A stretch of 54,655 nt of DNA from assembly GCF_003611735.1 (NCBI RefSeq), contig NZ_RAWG01000021.1, positions 1-54,655 on the forward strand. Direction: 5' to 3'. The position numbers and the translations under genes are program-made. The notes below the pieces were generated by a model that made no database searches, had not been told where the DNA came from, and worked only from the letters and a program-made list of their open reading frames with translations. This document shows, piece by piece, positions 35,286 to 43,799 of this stretch. Positions within the stretch are counted from its first letter, which is position 1. Each line of letters starts with the position of its first letter. This stretch comes from Corallococcus sicarius (lineage in GTDB: Bacteria; Myxococcota; Myxococcia; Myxococcales; Myxococcaceae).

Positions 35286-37087
35286 GCTCCCCCGCCGGTC
35301 ACCCCGCGGCTCCTCCCGAGGCCGCGGTGGGGCCGGGGAGCCCGGGGCCCGTGGTGACGCCGCCAGGCGCTCCGGCGTCCGAGGGCCGCGAGTGGACGGC
35401 GCGGTCGCTGGGGATGGGGCTGCTCATCGGCGCGCTGCTGGCCGTCACCAACCTCTACATGGGGATGAAGACGGGCTGGTGGGACAGCGGCTCCATCACC
35501 GCGACGGTGCTGGGGTTCAGTGGCCTGGCGGCCTACGGGCGCAGGCGGGGCGTGCCGTACACGCCGCTGGAGAACAACCTCACGCAGACGGCCGCGTCGT
35601 CGGTGGGCGCGATGCCCGCGGCGGCGGGCCTGCTGGGCGCGCTGCCGGCGCTGGCGCTCTTGGGCGTGTCGGTGCCGGGTTGGGGCATCGCGGCCTGGGG
35701 GTTGGTGCTGGGCACGATGGGCGTGCTGGTGGCGGGGCTCCTGCGTCGGCGCCTCCTGGAGCAGGAGGCGCTGCCGTTCCCCACGGGCATCGCGACCGCG
35801 GAGCTCATCTCCACGCTGCACGCGGCCACGCCCACGGAAGCGCGGGACACGCCCGCGGGGCGGGGCCGGACCATGGTGGGCGTGGGCCTGCTGGCCATGG
35901 GCGTGACGTGGCTGCGGGACGCGCGTGCGGCGCTGCCCGCGATGGTGGGCCTGCCGGGCAGCGTGGGCGGTGCGCCGCTGGCATCGCTGACGTGGGGCGT
36001 GGGCGTGAGCCCCATGTTGTTGGCGGTGGGGATGATGACGGGGTTGCAGCTCGCGCTGAGCATGCTGCTGGGCGCGGGCGTGGCCTGGGGCGTGCTCGCG
36101 CCCGTGCTGCTCCGCGTGGGCGTCGTGACAGGGGCGGGCTACGAGTCGCTGTCCGCGTGGCTGACCTGGCCCGGCGTGGGGTTGATGGTGGGCGCGGCGG
36201 TGGTGTCGCTCGGCGCGCAGGCGCGGGACTTCCTGAGCGCGGCGAGGGATTTGCGTTCGGTGGGCGCGAACCGGAGCGGGATGCCCCGGTGGACGCTGGG
36301 CGTGGCGGCGGTCGCGTGCGTGCTGGCGGTGGGGCTGGGTGGGGTGCTGTTCGACTTGAGCGTGCCGTCCATGGTGTTGGCGCTCGTGCTGCTGGTGCCC
36401 CTGTGCGCGGTGTGCGCCCGGGGGGCGGGGCAGACGGATGTTTCGCCGGTGACCCAGGTGGGCAACCTCACGCAGGTCGTCTTCGGCGGCGTGCATCCCG
36501 GGGCGCTGGCGCCCAACGTGGCGGCGGGTTCGGTGGTGGCGGGCGCGGCGGCGCAGACGGGCGTGAGCCTGTGGTCGCTCAAGGCCGGGCACCTGTTGGG
36601 GGCTTCGGTGCCGCGGCAGCTCGCCGCGCAGTTGGTGGGCGTCGTGGTGGGCGCGGTGGTGACGGTGCCGGCCTACCTGCTGCTGGTGGAGGCGTATGGG
36701 CTGGGCTCGGCCTCGCTGCCGGTGCCCGCGGCGGCGCAGTTCCGCGCGGTGGCGGAGGTGTCCGTGCGCGGGCTGGCCGGGCTGCCGCCGCACGCGGGCG
36801 TGGGCGCGCTGGTGGGGTGTCTGGTGGGCGCGGTGTTGACGCTGGCATCGCGGGGCAAGGCCGCGCGGTGGCTGCCGTCGCCGGTGGCGATGGGCATCGG
36901 CTTCATCACGCCGGCCTTCTACGCGGTGACGCTGTTCCTGGGCGCGGGGCTGGCGGCGCTCGCACGGCGGTGGTCTGCGAAGGTCACCAACGACCATGTG
37001 CCCGCGGTGGGGTCGGGCGCGCTGGTGGGCGAGTCGCTGATGGGGCTCATCATCGCCGCGACGACAGCGCTCCAGCGGTCGGTGTAG
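35282..37087 (+). CDS. OPT-family oligopeptide transporter
   Basis: A 601-residue protein with about 14-16 membrane segments. OPT-family signatures: NLYMGMKTGWWDSGSI after the first helix, ENNLTQTAASSVG, PFPTGIATAE and the late GNLTQVVFGG repeat of the NLTQ motif, showing the internal duplication. Family members import oligopeptides or metal chelates with protons. The first 35 residues are Pro/Ala-rich and probably cytosolic. It starts inside the last codon of the histidine kinase gene (ATGA), so both are made from one message; the kinase may sense or regulate the transported compound, though that is inferred from coupling alone. It converges on the large kinase gene nine bases further on. 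Confidence 0.9.
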   Translation: MSSPAGHPAAPPEAAVGPGSPGPVVTPPGAPASEGREWTARSLGMGLLIGALLAVTNLYMGMKTGWWDSGSITATVLGFSGLAAYGRRRGVPYTPLENNLTQTAASSVGAMPAAAGLLGALPALALLGVSVPGWGIAAWGLVLGTMGVLVAGLLRRRLLEQEALPFPTGIATAELISTLHAATPTEARDTPAGRGRTMVGVGLLAMGVTWLRDARAALPAMVGLPGSVGGAPLASLTWGVGVSPMLLAVGMMTGLQLALSMLLGAGVAWGVLAPVLLRVGVVTGAGYESLSAWLTWPGVGLMVGAAVVSLGAQARDFLSAARDLRSVGANRSGMPRWTLGVAAVACVLAVGLGGVLFDLSVPSMVLALVLLVPLCAVCARGAGQTDVSPVTQVGNLTQVVFGGVHPGALAPNVAAGSVVAGAAAQTGVSLWSLKAGHLLGASVPRQLAAQLVGVVVGAVVTVPAYLLLVEAYGLGSASLPVPAAAQFRAVAEVSVRGLAGLPPHAGVGALVGCLVGAVLTLASRGKAARWLPSPVAMGIGFITPAFYAVTLFLGAGLAALARRWSAKVTNDHVPAVGSGALVGESLMGLIIAATTALQRSV

Positions 37088-37096
37088 CGCGGGCTG

Positions 37097-40000
37097 CTAC
37101 GCGGCGGGCGTGAGGTCGCGCACGCGCTCCAGCGAGCGGCGGATGCGGTCTTCCATCAAGTTGGGCACGTGCGCCGCGCGCGCCAGCGCCTCGCCCAGGG
37201 CGAGCATCGCCTCGGCGAAGTCGCCCCGGCGCCACGCCGCGAGGCCCATCATCTCCAGCACCTCGAGCGGCTCCTGCTCCACGGACACCTGCGCGGAGCG
37301 CTCGCGCAGCGCGTGCCACTCCTCCGCCGTCGCGTCGCGGGCGGTCAGTTCCACCATGGAGAAGAGCACCTCCTCCGACGGGCTCAGGTTCACGCCGTGC
37401 CGGCTGTTCGCCATCGTCTGCCGCACCTGCGCGAGCAGCTCCCGCGCCCGGTCATGCCGCCCCGTCCACGCCATGGCGCGGGCCTGGAGCAAGAGGGCCC
37501 ACGGGCGGTGCGCCACCTCCGGGTGCCGGCGCTCCAGCACGATGGCGCGGGCGATGTGCGGCGCCGCGGCCTCCACGTCGCCGGCCTGGTAGTACAGCTC
37601 GCCCATGTTGTGCTCGGCGAAGTACTCCCAGCCCACGACGCCCAGCTCGCGCCCCAGTTGCATGAAGCGCTCCTGGTCCTTCAGCGCGTGCGTCAAATCC
37701 CTCCGCGCCACCCACAGGTTGCGGCGGTTGTTGATGGCCGAACCCAGGTGGAACCGGTCTCCGCGCTCCGTGCATGCGCTGATGACCTCGTCCATCACGC
37801 GCTCGGCGCCGTCGATGTCGCCCAGGTTGGGGAGGATGACGGCCATCAGCAGCAGCGCCACCACCAGCGTCTCGTAGCCCGCGTCTCCCAGCTTCCGGGC
37901 GCGCTCCGCGGCGGCCTCCAGCGGCATCAGCGCGTCCAGCCACTCACCCTTGCGGAACTGCGCGCGGCCCAGCGCCAGCAGCAGCCGCGCCTGCACGTAC
38001 GGCGACGTCACCGTCTCCGACAGGTGCTGCGCCTCCTGGGCCCGCTCCTCGCTGCGCGCGTAGTCGTTCACCCAGTCGAGCGCCATGGCCTCGTCGAGCA
38101 GCAGCTCCACCACCGCGCGCGAATCGCCCACGCCCTGCGCCCGGTCCCTCGCGATGGCGAAGTCCGTGAGCGAGTCCTCGTACCGGCCGATGCGGTAGCG
38201 CATCAGGCCCCGGCCTCTCAGCGCGGTGAGGCAGCGCAGCTCGTCCTCGGGCTCCAACAGCTCCAGGGCCCGCGTGTACATGGCCTCCGCGTCGAGGAAG
38301 GCGTGACGGCCCCGCGCGGACTCCGCCAGGTCGATGGTGAGCGCCGCCGCCTCGTCGCGCAGACCGGCCGCCGCCGCGTGCAGCGCCAGTCGGGCCAGCC
38401 GCTGGCGCTCCTGCGAACCCGCCGGGCTCAGGTAGTGGCGGTAGGCGGCGCGGTGGATGCGCGCCTTCTCCTCGGCGGGCAGGCCCGCGACCACGGCCTC
38501 GCGCACCAGCTCGTTGCGGAAGCTCAGGCCCTCCAGCCGGTGCTCCACGAGCAGCCCCGAGTCCAGCAGCCGCCGCGTCGCGTGGCCCACGTCCAGCGGG
38601 AACTGCGCCGCGGCGCCGTCGCGCTCCAGCTCGCGCACCACGCCGTCCGCGGCGGTGGCGGTGAAGGCCGCGCCCAGCAGCGCGCACAGGCGGGCGTGCG
38701 CGGCGAGCGCCGGGGGCAGCGCGCCCAGTTCGCGATCCGCGAGCCACTCCACCAGCCGCAGCTCCGGGACGCGGTCCAGTTCGTCGGTGACGAGGTACCA
38801 GTTGCCGCCGGGCGAGCGCTGGCGCACGAGCCCCTGGCGCTTGAGGCCGCGCACCAGCTCCACGAGGAACAGGGGCACGCGCTGCGCGCGCTCGACGATG
38901 CGCTCCACCGCCTGCGCGGGCACGTTCTCCACCGGCTTGAGCAGCGCGCGGCACAGCGCCTGCGCGTCGCCCGACGTGAGGCCGGACAGGGGCAGCTCCA
39001 GCTGCCGCGCGGCGCGGGCGCCCCAGGACGGGCGGCTCTGCTCGAAGCCCGGGCGCACGAGCACGCAGACCCACAAGGGCACGCGCGTCTCCGCGAGGGC
39101 CGCGTACTCCAGCGCGTCCAGCGCCGTCTCCTCCGCGAAGTGCGCGTCGTCCACGACGAGGCACAGGGGTCGCTCGCGGGCGCTCGCCGCCAGCAGCTCA
39201 CCCGTGGCGCGCAGGGCCAGCGAGCGCAGCGCGCCCGGGGCCGCGGCCCAGCTGTGCAGCTCCGGCCCGCCGGGCGCGTACCACCCGAGCGTCGCGGCCA
39301 CGCCCGGCCACAGCTCCATGCCCAGCCGGTTCCCCAGCCGGTCGAGGATGGCGGTGCGGCCATCCTCCTGCGTGTCCGTGTCGTCGTGGTCGAAGCCGTG
39401 CAGCGCGACGCGCAGCAGCGTGCGCAGCGTGCCTTCCGGGTCGCCCTGCACGGGCTCGCGGGCGCGCATGGAGTAGACGCGGGCGTGGGGCAGCGCGGCC
39501 CGCAGGCGCAGCGCGAGCGTGGCGGCCAGGTGGCTCTTGCCATGGCCCCGGTCGCCCTTCACGGTGACGACGGTGGGCGCCGCTTCCGACACCGCGCCCC
39601 GGGCGCTCTCCAGCAGGTTCTCCAGCTCCGCATCGCGGCCCAGCAGCACCGCGCTGCCCAGCTGCAACACGGTGACATCCGGCCGGGGCGCGGCACCCGA
39701 AGGCGCGGGGCGCATCAGGCTGGAGCGTCCCGGCACCGGCAGGCACGGCACCTCCGGCACGGCCTCCGCCGCGGCGGGCGACAGCATCAGGCCGCGCGTC
39801 TCCGGGACGCTGGGATAGCGGTCCTCGCGCGCGAAGATGGCGCTCAGGTAGCGGGGCGCGCCATCCAGCCGGCGCTGCACCGTGACGGTGGCCACGTCCA
39901 CCAGCGCGGCCGGCGCGAGTCCCCGGTCGGCCAATCCTTCCGCGGCGCGCAGGGCGCGGCGCACGGGGTTCTCTCCCACGTCCGGATCGAACACGCCCGC

Positions 40001-41119
40001 GAAGCGCGCGCCGTCGGTGAAGGCCATGTGGCCTCCGTACGCGGCGAGCGCCTTCTGCACCGCCACCGGGTTCGCGCGCGAGGCGAGGAACAGCACCGCC
40101 ACCGAGCGGCGCGTCTGGGCGGGGCGCGGGTCAGGCAGGACGGTGAGGCGGGGCGCGGGCTGCACCGCGGCCTGCCCCGCGTGCTCCAGCGCCGCGCGCA
40201 GCGCCTGGGCCACGGCGGCCGCGTCGCGGGGACGGCGCGCGGGCTCCTTGGCCAGACACCGCAGCACGACCTCCTCCACCGACGGCGCCACCGGGGCGTA
40301 CTCCGAAGGCGGCGGCGGCCGCAGCGACAGGTGCGCCTGGAGCACCTCCGTGAGCGCGCCGAAGAACGGCGGCCGGCCGGTGATGAGCTCGTAGAGGATG
40401 ACGCCCAGCGCGTACACGTCCGTGCGCGCGTCGAGCGCCGCGTGGCCCGCGCACTGCTCGGGCGCCATGTACTCGGCGGTGCCGGCGAAGGAGGTGGTGT
40501 CGCCGGGCGTGCCGTCCTCGGCGGGCTCGCCGGGCGCGGGACGCTGCACCAGGCCGAAGTCGAAGACGCGGGCCCGGCCCTGCGCGTCGTCCAGGAAGAC
40601 GTGCTCGGGCTTGAGGTCGCAGTGCACCAGCCCGTGCGCGTGCACGTGGGCCACCGCCTCCAGGAGCGCGTTGGCGCGCGGGCCGAACTCCTGGGGCGAC
40701 AGCGGCCCGGACGCCTGGGCGAGCCAGTCCGCCAGGGTGGGCAGGGGCACGAACTCCATCGCGACGAAGCGCTGACCGCCCGGCAACGTGCCCGTCTCAT
40801 ACAACGTGGGCACGGTGGGCGGCCCGATGGTGCGCAGCGCCGCGGCCTCGCGGGTGAGCTGGGCCTCCGCGAGCGCGACGCCGGGACGGGCCAGCTTCAA
40901 CGCGACGCGTTCGCCCTCGGTGCCGTCGCCCGCGCGCTTGTGCGCGGCCAGGAGGACGCCGAAGCCACCGCGCGCGATGACCTGCTCGCACCGGTAGCCC
41001 GGAACCTCGGGCAACAGGTTCGAGACATCGGACGGCAGGGCGGTGGACGGCGGTACGCCGGGCGGGCACGGCGTGTGAGTGCCTTCCCAACGTCGCCCGC
41101 ATGTGAGGCAGCGCGGCAC
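37097..41119 (-). CDS. giant Ser/Thr kinase-cyclase-like-AAA ATPase-TPR regulator
   Basis: A 1340-residue cytosolic regulator. Start: GTG at 41119 gives a zinc-ribbon-like head MPRCLTCGRRW with Cys4, Cys7, Cys18. Kinase domain about 40-300: ARGGFGVLLA, Lys in VALKLARPG, catalytic loop LVHCDLKPEH (HRD is HCD), DFGLVQ, APEQ. About 330-480: class III cyclase-like domain (RRSVAVLFLASRANP, GARFAGVFDP) lacking the usual metal Asp pair. About 510-900: AAA/STAND ATPase with Walker A VKGDRGHGKS and Walker B CLVVDDAHF. The rest is a TPR superhelix. Same architecture class as LuxR/MalT-like STAND regulators fused to kinases, common in myxobacteria. Monocistronic; 202 bp separate its start from the protease stop. 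No DNA-binding domain is seen, so output is probably phosphorylation. Confidence 0.9.
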   Translation of the reverse strand: MPRCLTCGRRWEGTHTPCPPGVPPSTALPSDVSNLLPEVPGYRCEQVIARGGFGVLLAAHKRAGDGTEGERVALKLARPGVALAEAQLTREAAALRTIGPPTVPTLYETGTLPGGQRFVAMEFVPLPTLADWLAQASGPLSPQEFGPRANALLEAVAHVHAHGLVHCDLKPEHVFLDDAQGRARVFDFGLVQRPAPGEPAEDGTPGDTTSFAGTAEYMAPEQCAGHAALDARTDVYALGVILYELITGRPPFFGALTEVLQAHLSLRPPPPSEYAPVAPSVEEVVLRCLAKEPARRPRDAAAVAQALRAALEHAGQAAVQPAPRLTVLPDPRPAQTRRSVAVLFLASRANPVAVQKALAAYGGHMAFTDGARFAGVFDPDVGENPVRRALRAAEGLADRGLAPAALVDVATVTVQRRLDGAPRYLSAIFAREDRYPSVPETRGLMLSPAAAEAVPEVPCLPVPGRSSLMRPAPSGAAPRPDVTVLQLGSAVLLGRDAELENLLESARGAVSEAAPTVVTVKGDRGHGKSHLAATLALRLRAALPHARVYSMRAREPVQGDPEGTLRTLLRVALHGFDHDDTDTQEDGRTAILDRLGNRLGMELWPGVAATLGWYAPGGPELHSWAAAPGALRSLALRATGELLAASARERPLCLVVDDAHFAEETALDALEYAALAETRVPLWVCVLVRPGFEQSRPSWGARAARQLELPLSGLTSGDAQALCRALLKPVENVPAQAVERIVERAQRVPLFLVELVRGLKRQGLVRQRSPGGNWYLVTDELDRVPELRLVEWLADRELGALPPALAAHARLCALLGAAFTATAADGVVRELERDGAAAQFPLDVGHATRRLLDSGLLVEHRLEGLSFRNELVREAVVAGLPAEEKARIHRAAYRHYLSPAGSQERQRLARLALHAAAAGLRDEAAALTIDLAESARGRHAFLDAEAMYTRALELLEPEDELRCLTALRGRGLMRYRIGRYEDSLTDFAIARDRAQGVGDSRAVVELLLDEAMALDWVNDYARSEERAQEAQHLSETVTSPYVQARLLLALGRAQFRKGEWLDALMPLEAAAERARKLGDAGYETLVVALLLMAVILPNLGDIDGAERVMDEVISACTERGDRFHLGSAINNRRNLWVARRDLTHALKDQERFMQLGRELGVVGWEYFAEHNMGELYYQAGDVEAAAPHIARAIVLERRHPEVAHRPWALLLQARAMAWTGRHDRARELLAQVRQTMANSRHGVNLSPSEEVLFSMVELTARDATAEEWHALRERSAQVSVEQEPLEVLEMMGLAAWRRGDFAEAMLALGEALARAAHVPNLMEDRIRRSLERVRDLTPAA

Positions 41120-41223
41120 GGGCAATACTCTACGCCAGCGCGCCTTCGATTTCCGAACCCGGGGCCGCCCGGGCGCCCTACCTCCGGAAAACGCGCGACA
41201 CCCGACAGCACGAGCCGTCCGGA

Positions 41224-41249
41224 GTGCAGCGGGTCGCAGCTGCACCCGC
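41224..41249 (-). terminator. hairpin downstream of the protease gene
   Basis: Arms GTGCAGC (41224-41230) and GCTGCAC (41239-41245) pair perfectly; an alternative GCGGGT/ACCCGC pairing (41229-41234 with 41244-41249) overlaps it. It lies about 75 bases past the HtrA stop on the minus strand and about 105 bases before the kinase start. No T-run, so it may be a terminator, an attenuator or a leader structure of the kinase mRNA. The rest of the 202-bp spacer shows nothing further. Confidence 0.35.
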
Positions 41250-41321
41250 CGCGTCATTTCGCACCGCGTCGCGCCGCGAAGGTCAGGACTCCCTGCCAGC
41301 CCCGAGCAAACGGCGAGCGCC

Positions 41322-42869
41322 CTACCGCGCCGGCACTTCAATGGCACGCATCAGCGCGCCGTCCTGACCGGGCACCCGCGCGCGCAGCAGCAGCGCCGTC
41401 CCCGGCTCGGCGGCGGTCAGCGCCTGGGCGGCGTCGGCGACGCCGGACACCTTCATGTCGCCCACCTGCGTGAGCACCATGCCGGGCGAAAGCCCCGCGC
41501 GCTCCGCGGCGCTGCCGGACTCCACCGCCACCACCTGCGCGCCGCCGCTGCCGTCCTGCGCCTCGGACAGCCGCAGGCCCAGCCGCTTGGACAGCGGCGC
41601 GGGCGTCGAGTCCCGGGGCGTCATCTCCTCCTCGCCCCGCTGCGTGGGCCGGGTGCCCAGCTTCACGGGCACCTCCATCGCCTTTCCTCCGCGCACGACG
41701 CTCACCTTCACCTCGCTGCCCGGCTTGAGCAGCGCCACCGCGCGCGTCAGCGACCCGGCGGACTCCACCGCGCGCTCGCCCACCGACGTGATGACGTCCT
41801 CCTCGCGCAGGCCCGCCTTGTCGCCCGGGCCGCCCGCGCTGACGCTGGCCACCACCGCGCCCTTCGCGGCCTCCACGCGCAGCGCCTTCGCCAGCTCCGG
41901 CGTGAGGTCCTGCACCGCCAGCCCCACCCAGCCCCGGCGCACCACGCCGGTCTCCTGGAGCTGCGGCAGCAGCGCCTGGATGAGGTTGGCCGGCACTGCG
42001 AAGCCGATGCCCGTGGCGCCGCCGATGATGGCCGTGTTCATCCCCACCACCTCGCCCTTCATGTTGAAGAGCGGGCCGCCGGAGTTGCCCGGGTTGATGG
42101 CGGCGTCCGTCTGCAGGAAGTCGTCATAGGGGCCCGCGTGGATGTCGCGCGCCCGGGCGGAGAGGATGCCCGCGCTCACGCTGGACGCGAGCCCGAACGG
42201 GTTGCCAATGGCCATCACCGGGTCGCCCACGCGCAGGCCGTCGGAGTCCCCCAGCTTCACGTAGGGCAGCGCGCCGGACACGCCCTTGAGCTGGATCAAC
42301 GCCACGTCCGTGAGCGCGTCGCGGCCCAGCACCTCCGCGTCGAACGCGCGCCCGTCCTCCAGCTTCACGCGGACCAGGTCCGCGCCCTCGACGACATGGT
42401 TGTTGGTGAGCACCAGGCCCGCGGGGTCGATGACGAAGCCCGAACCCACCCCCTGCTTGGACGGCGCGCCGCCCCCCTCACCGAAGGGGTTCTGTCCGCC
42501 CGGAAGGCCGAAGCGCTCCGCGAGCCCCGGAGGCAGGCCGCGCATGCCCATCGCGGGACGGGCCCGCGCCTGCACCTCCACGTTCACCACCGCGCCCTTC
42601 ACCGTGTCCACCAGCGGCGCCAGCGACATGATGGCGCCCGGAGTGCCCGGCGCGGCGGAGTAGACCGCGGGCTCCACCCTGGCGCCGGAGGGCGTGGTGT
42701 TGGGCTGCGCCGCCTGCTCGGCCTTCGGTGTCTGCGGCGTTCTCAGGGGCAGCGTGGGGCGGGCGGCGGGGGCCGCGTCCGGCGCGGGCTTGCAGGCCCC
42801 CAGGACCATCAGGGGCGTGAGTGCGAGCGCTCCGGCAAGGCGGCGGCGGGACGGAAGCATGCGAACCAT
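41322..42869 (-). CDS. HtrA/DegP-type serine protease, lipoprotein-anchored, two PDZ domains
   Basis: A 515-residue trypsin-like protease of the envelope. The signal ends in lipobox VLGAC (Cys26), so it is a lipoprotein, unlike soluble DegP. Catalytic triad His158 (LTNNHVVEG), Asp188 (LTDVALIQL) and Ser263 (NPGNSGGPLF). PDZ 1 about 305-390 (GWVGLAVQDLTPELAKAL), PDZ 2 about 420-510. A Gly-rich linker and PFGEGGGAPS region (LA loop) precede the protease core. Role: degradation or folding of misfolded envelope proteins. The ATG at 42869 follows AAGGAG at eight bases; a second ATG three codons on is weaker. It diverges from a stand-alone receiver protein across 435 bp. The paired layout suggests an envelope-stress link, which is inference. 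Confidence 0.93.
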   Translation of the reverse strand: MVRMLPSRRRLAGALALTPLMVLGACKPAPDAAPAARPTLPLRTPQTPKAEQAAQPNTTPSGARVEPAVYSAAPGTPGAIMSLAPLVDTVKGAVVNVEVQARARPAMGMRGLPPGLAERFGLPGGQNPFGEGGGAPSKQGVGSGFVIDPAGLVLTNNHVVEGADLVRVKLEDGRAFDAEVLGRDALTDVALIQLKGVSGALPYVKLGDSDGLRVGDPVMAIGNPFGLASSVSAGILSARARDIHAGPYDDFLQTDAAINPGNSGGPLFNMKGEVVGMNTAIIGGATGIGFAVPANLIQALLPQLQETGVVRRGWVGLAVQDLTPELAKALRVEAAKGAVVASVSAGGPGDKAGLREEDVITSVGERAVESAGSLTRAVALLKPGSEVKVSVVRGGKAMEVPVKLGTRPTQRGEEEMTPRDSTPAPLSKRLGLRLSEAQDGSGGAQVVAVESGSAAERAGLSPGMVLTQVGDMKVSGVADAAQALTAAEPGTALLLRARVPGQDGALMRAIEVPAR

Positions 42870-43102
42870 CGTGCGTTCTCCTTGTGTGCGGCCGGAAACG
42901 ACGTTCCGGGCGAAAAAGCGTCGAACCGGATGCGGTGGGCACCCTGGGAAGGAGGCAGCGGTCCCGTTCCACCGACGACACCGGGAGGTCGCCAGCGGCC
43001 CAGCTGCCAGGAAGGGAGCTCCGAGGAGGAAGCCCCGCATCCGATTCGACACCCGGACTCCATTGCAGCCCGCGGGCCAGGACCCCTCCACCCGTGCCTC
43101 CA
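42870..43102. other. protease-proximal half of the 435-bp divergent spacer
   Basis: No gene is supported here. A near-palindrome GGAAACGACGTTCC (42895-42908) lies about 26 bases upstream of the protease start and could be a regulator site; the remaining sequence, to the degenerate GGGGAG-CCA-CGCCCC element at 43103-43117, shows no promoter I would defend. The other half holds the palindrome array and the sigma54 promoter described separately. Confidence 0.3.
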
Positions 43103-43183
43103 GGGGAGCCACGCCCCAGCGGCCCCTCGCGCGCGGGGCAAAGTGCCCCAGCCGGGGCATTTCGCCCGGGGGCAACGTGCCCC
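43103..43183 (+). promoter_or_regulatory. array of GGGGCA-N3-TGCCCC palindromes (enhancer-like)
   Basis: Two perfect 15-bp palindromes, GGGGCA-AAG-TGCCCC (43135-43149) and GGGGCA-ACG-TGCCCC (43169-43183), flank a half-conserved copy GGGGCA-TTT-CGCCCG (43154-43168). A fourth degenerate copy GGGGAG-CCA-CGCCCC is at 43103-43117. Centres of the core three are 19 and 15 bases apart. They lie 43-91 bases upstream of the -24 element of the predicted sigma54 promoter, which is where dimers of an enhancer-binding protein bind. The binding protein is unknown. Confidence 0.6.
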
Positions 43184-43225
43184 ATGTCCCAGGGAGCACT
43201 TCCGCCAGATCCAGAGGGGCGCCGG

Positions 43226-43241
43226 TGGCACGGCGGATGCT
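43226..43241 (+). promoter_or_regulatory. sigma54 (-24/-12) promoter for the receiver gene
   Basis: TGGCACGGCGGATGCT matches the consensus TGGCACG-N4-TTGCT except A for the first T of the -12 box. The key GG and GC doublets are separated by exactly 10 bases. Transcription would start near 43252, giving a leader of about 53 bases before the ATG at 43305. Tandem palindromes just upstream support use by an enhancer-binding protein. Confidence 0.6.
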
Positions 43242-43304
43242 CCAGGCGCCTCCAGTCCTACCACCCGGGTGCCCGGCGCACCCTGTCCCCCGGAGGTCAC
43301 TCCC

Positions 43305-43757
43305 ATGGTGCACGAGCAATCAGAAGGGAGCGCGCGTGGCGCGGCCTGGAAGAACCCCAGGCCCCAGCCAGGGCGGGCGCCTCGCATCCTCCTCGCGGAT
43401 GATCAGCCGGAGATGCGCACGCTCATCCGCAAGATGCTGGTGCGGCGGGGCTGTGAGGTGGTGGAGGCGGAGGACGGACCCGGCCTGGTGCGCATCCTCA
43501 TTGAAGGGCTGACCGCGGAAGAGTCGCGCGCGCCCGACCTCATCATCACCGACGTGCGCATGCCGGGCTTCACGGGGCTGGAGGTGCTCGCCCGCCTGCG
43601 CCGCGAGCAGTGGACCACGCCCGTCATCCTCATCACCGCCTTTGGCGACGCGCAGCTGCACCGGGACGCCCTGCGCCTGGGAGCCGCCTGTGTCCTTAAC
43701 AAGCCGTTCGAACTGGAGGAGCTGCGCGGCGAGGTGGAGGCCGCGCTGGCGCGCTAA
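43305..43757 (+). CDS. stand-alone receiver-domain response regulator
   Basis: A 150-residue CheY-like protein. After 25 residues of flexible head comes a full receiver domain: Asp32-Asp33 (LLADDQPEM), phosphoacceptor Asp83 (ITDVRMPGF), Thr111 (LITAFGD) and Lys133 (LNKPFEL), all of the conserved set. There is no output domain, so it acts by protein contact or in a phosphorelay. The ATG at 43305 follows CCGGAGG with eight bases. It is the only visible gene behind the sigma54 promoter at 43226-43241; the glutaminyl cyclase gene starts 42 bases after its stop and could be in the same message. No cognate kinase lies next to it, although two histidine kinases are elsewhere in the window. Confidence 0.92.
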   Translation: MVHEQSEGSARGAAWKNPRPQPGRAPRILLADDQPEMRTLIRKMLVRRGCEVVEAEDGPGLVRILIEGLTAEESRAPDLIITDVRMPGFTGLEVLARLRREQWTTPVILITAFGDAQLHRDALRLGAACVLNKPFELEELRGEVEAALAR

Positions 43758-43799
43758 GGTGGCGCTGCTCGCGAAGCCGTCGCCCTCGCAAGGAAACCC

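Noticed and set aside
37169..41473. Plus-strand open frame of over 1400 codons opposite the giant kinase
   Set aside because: Antisense shadow of a gene with clear kinase, ATPase and TPR motifs.
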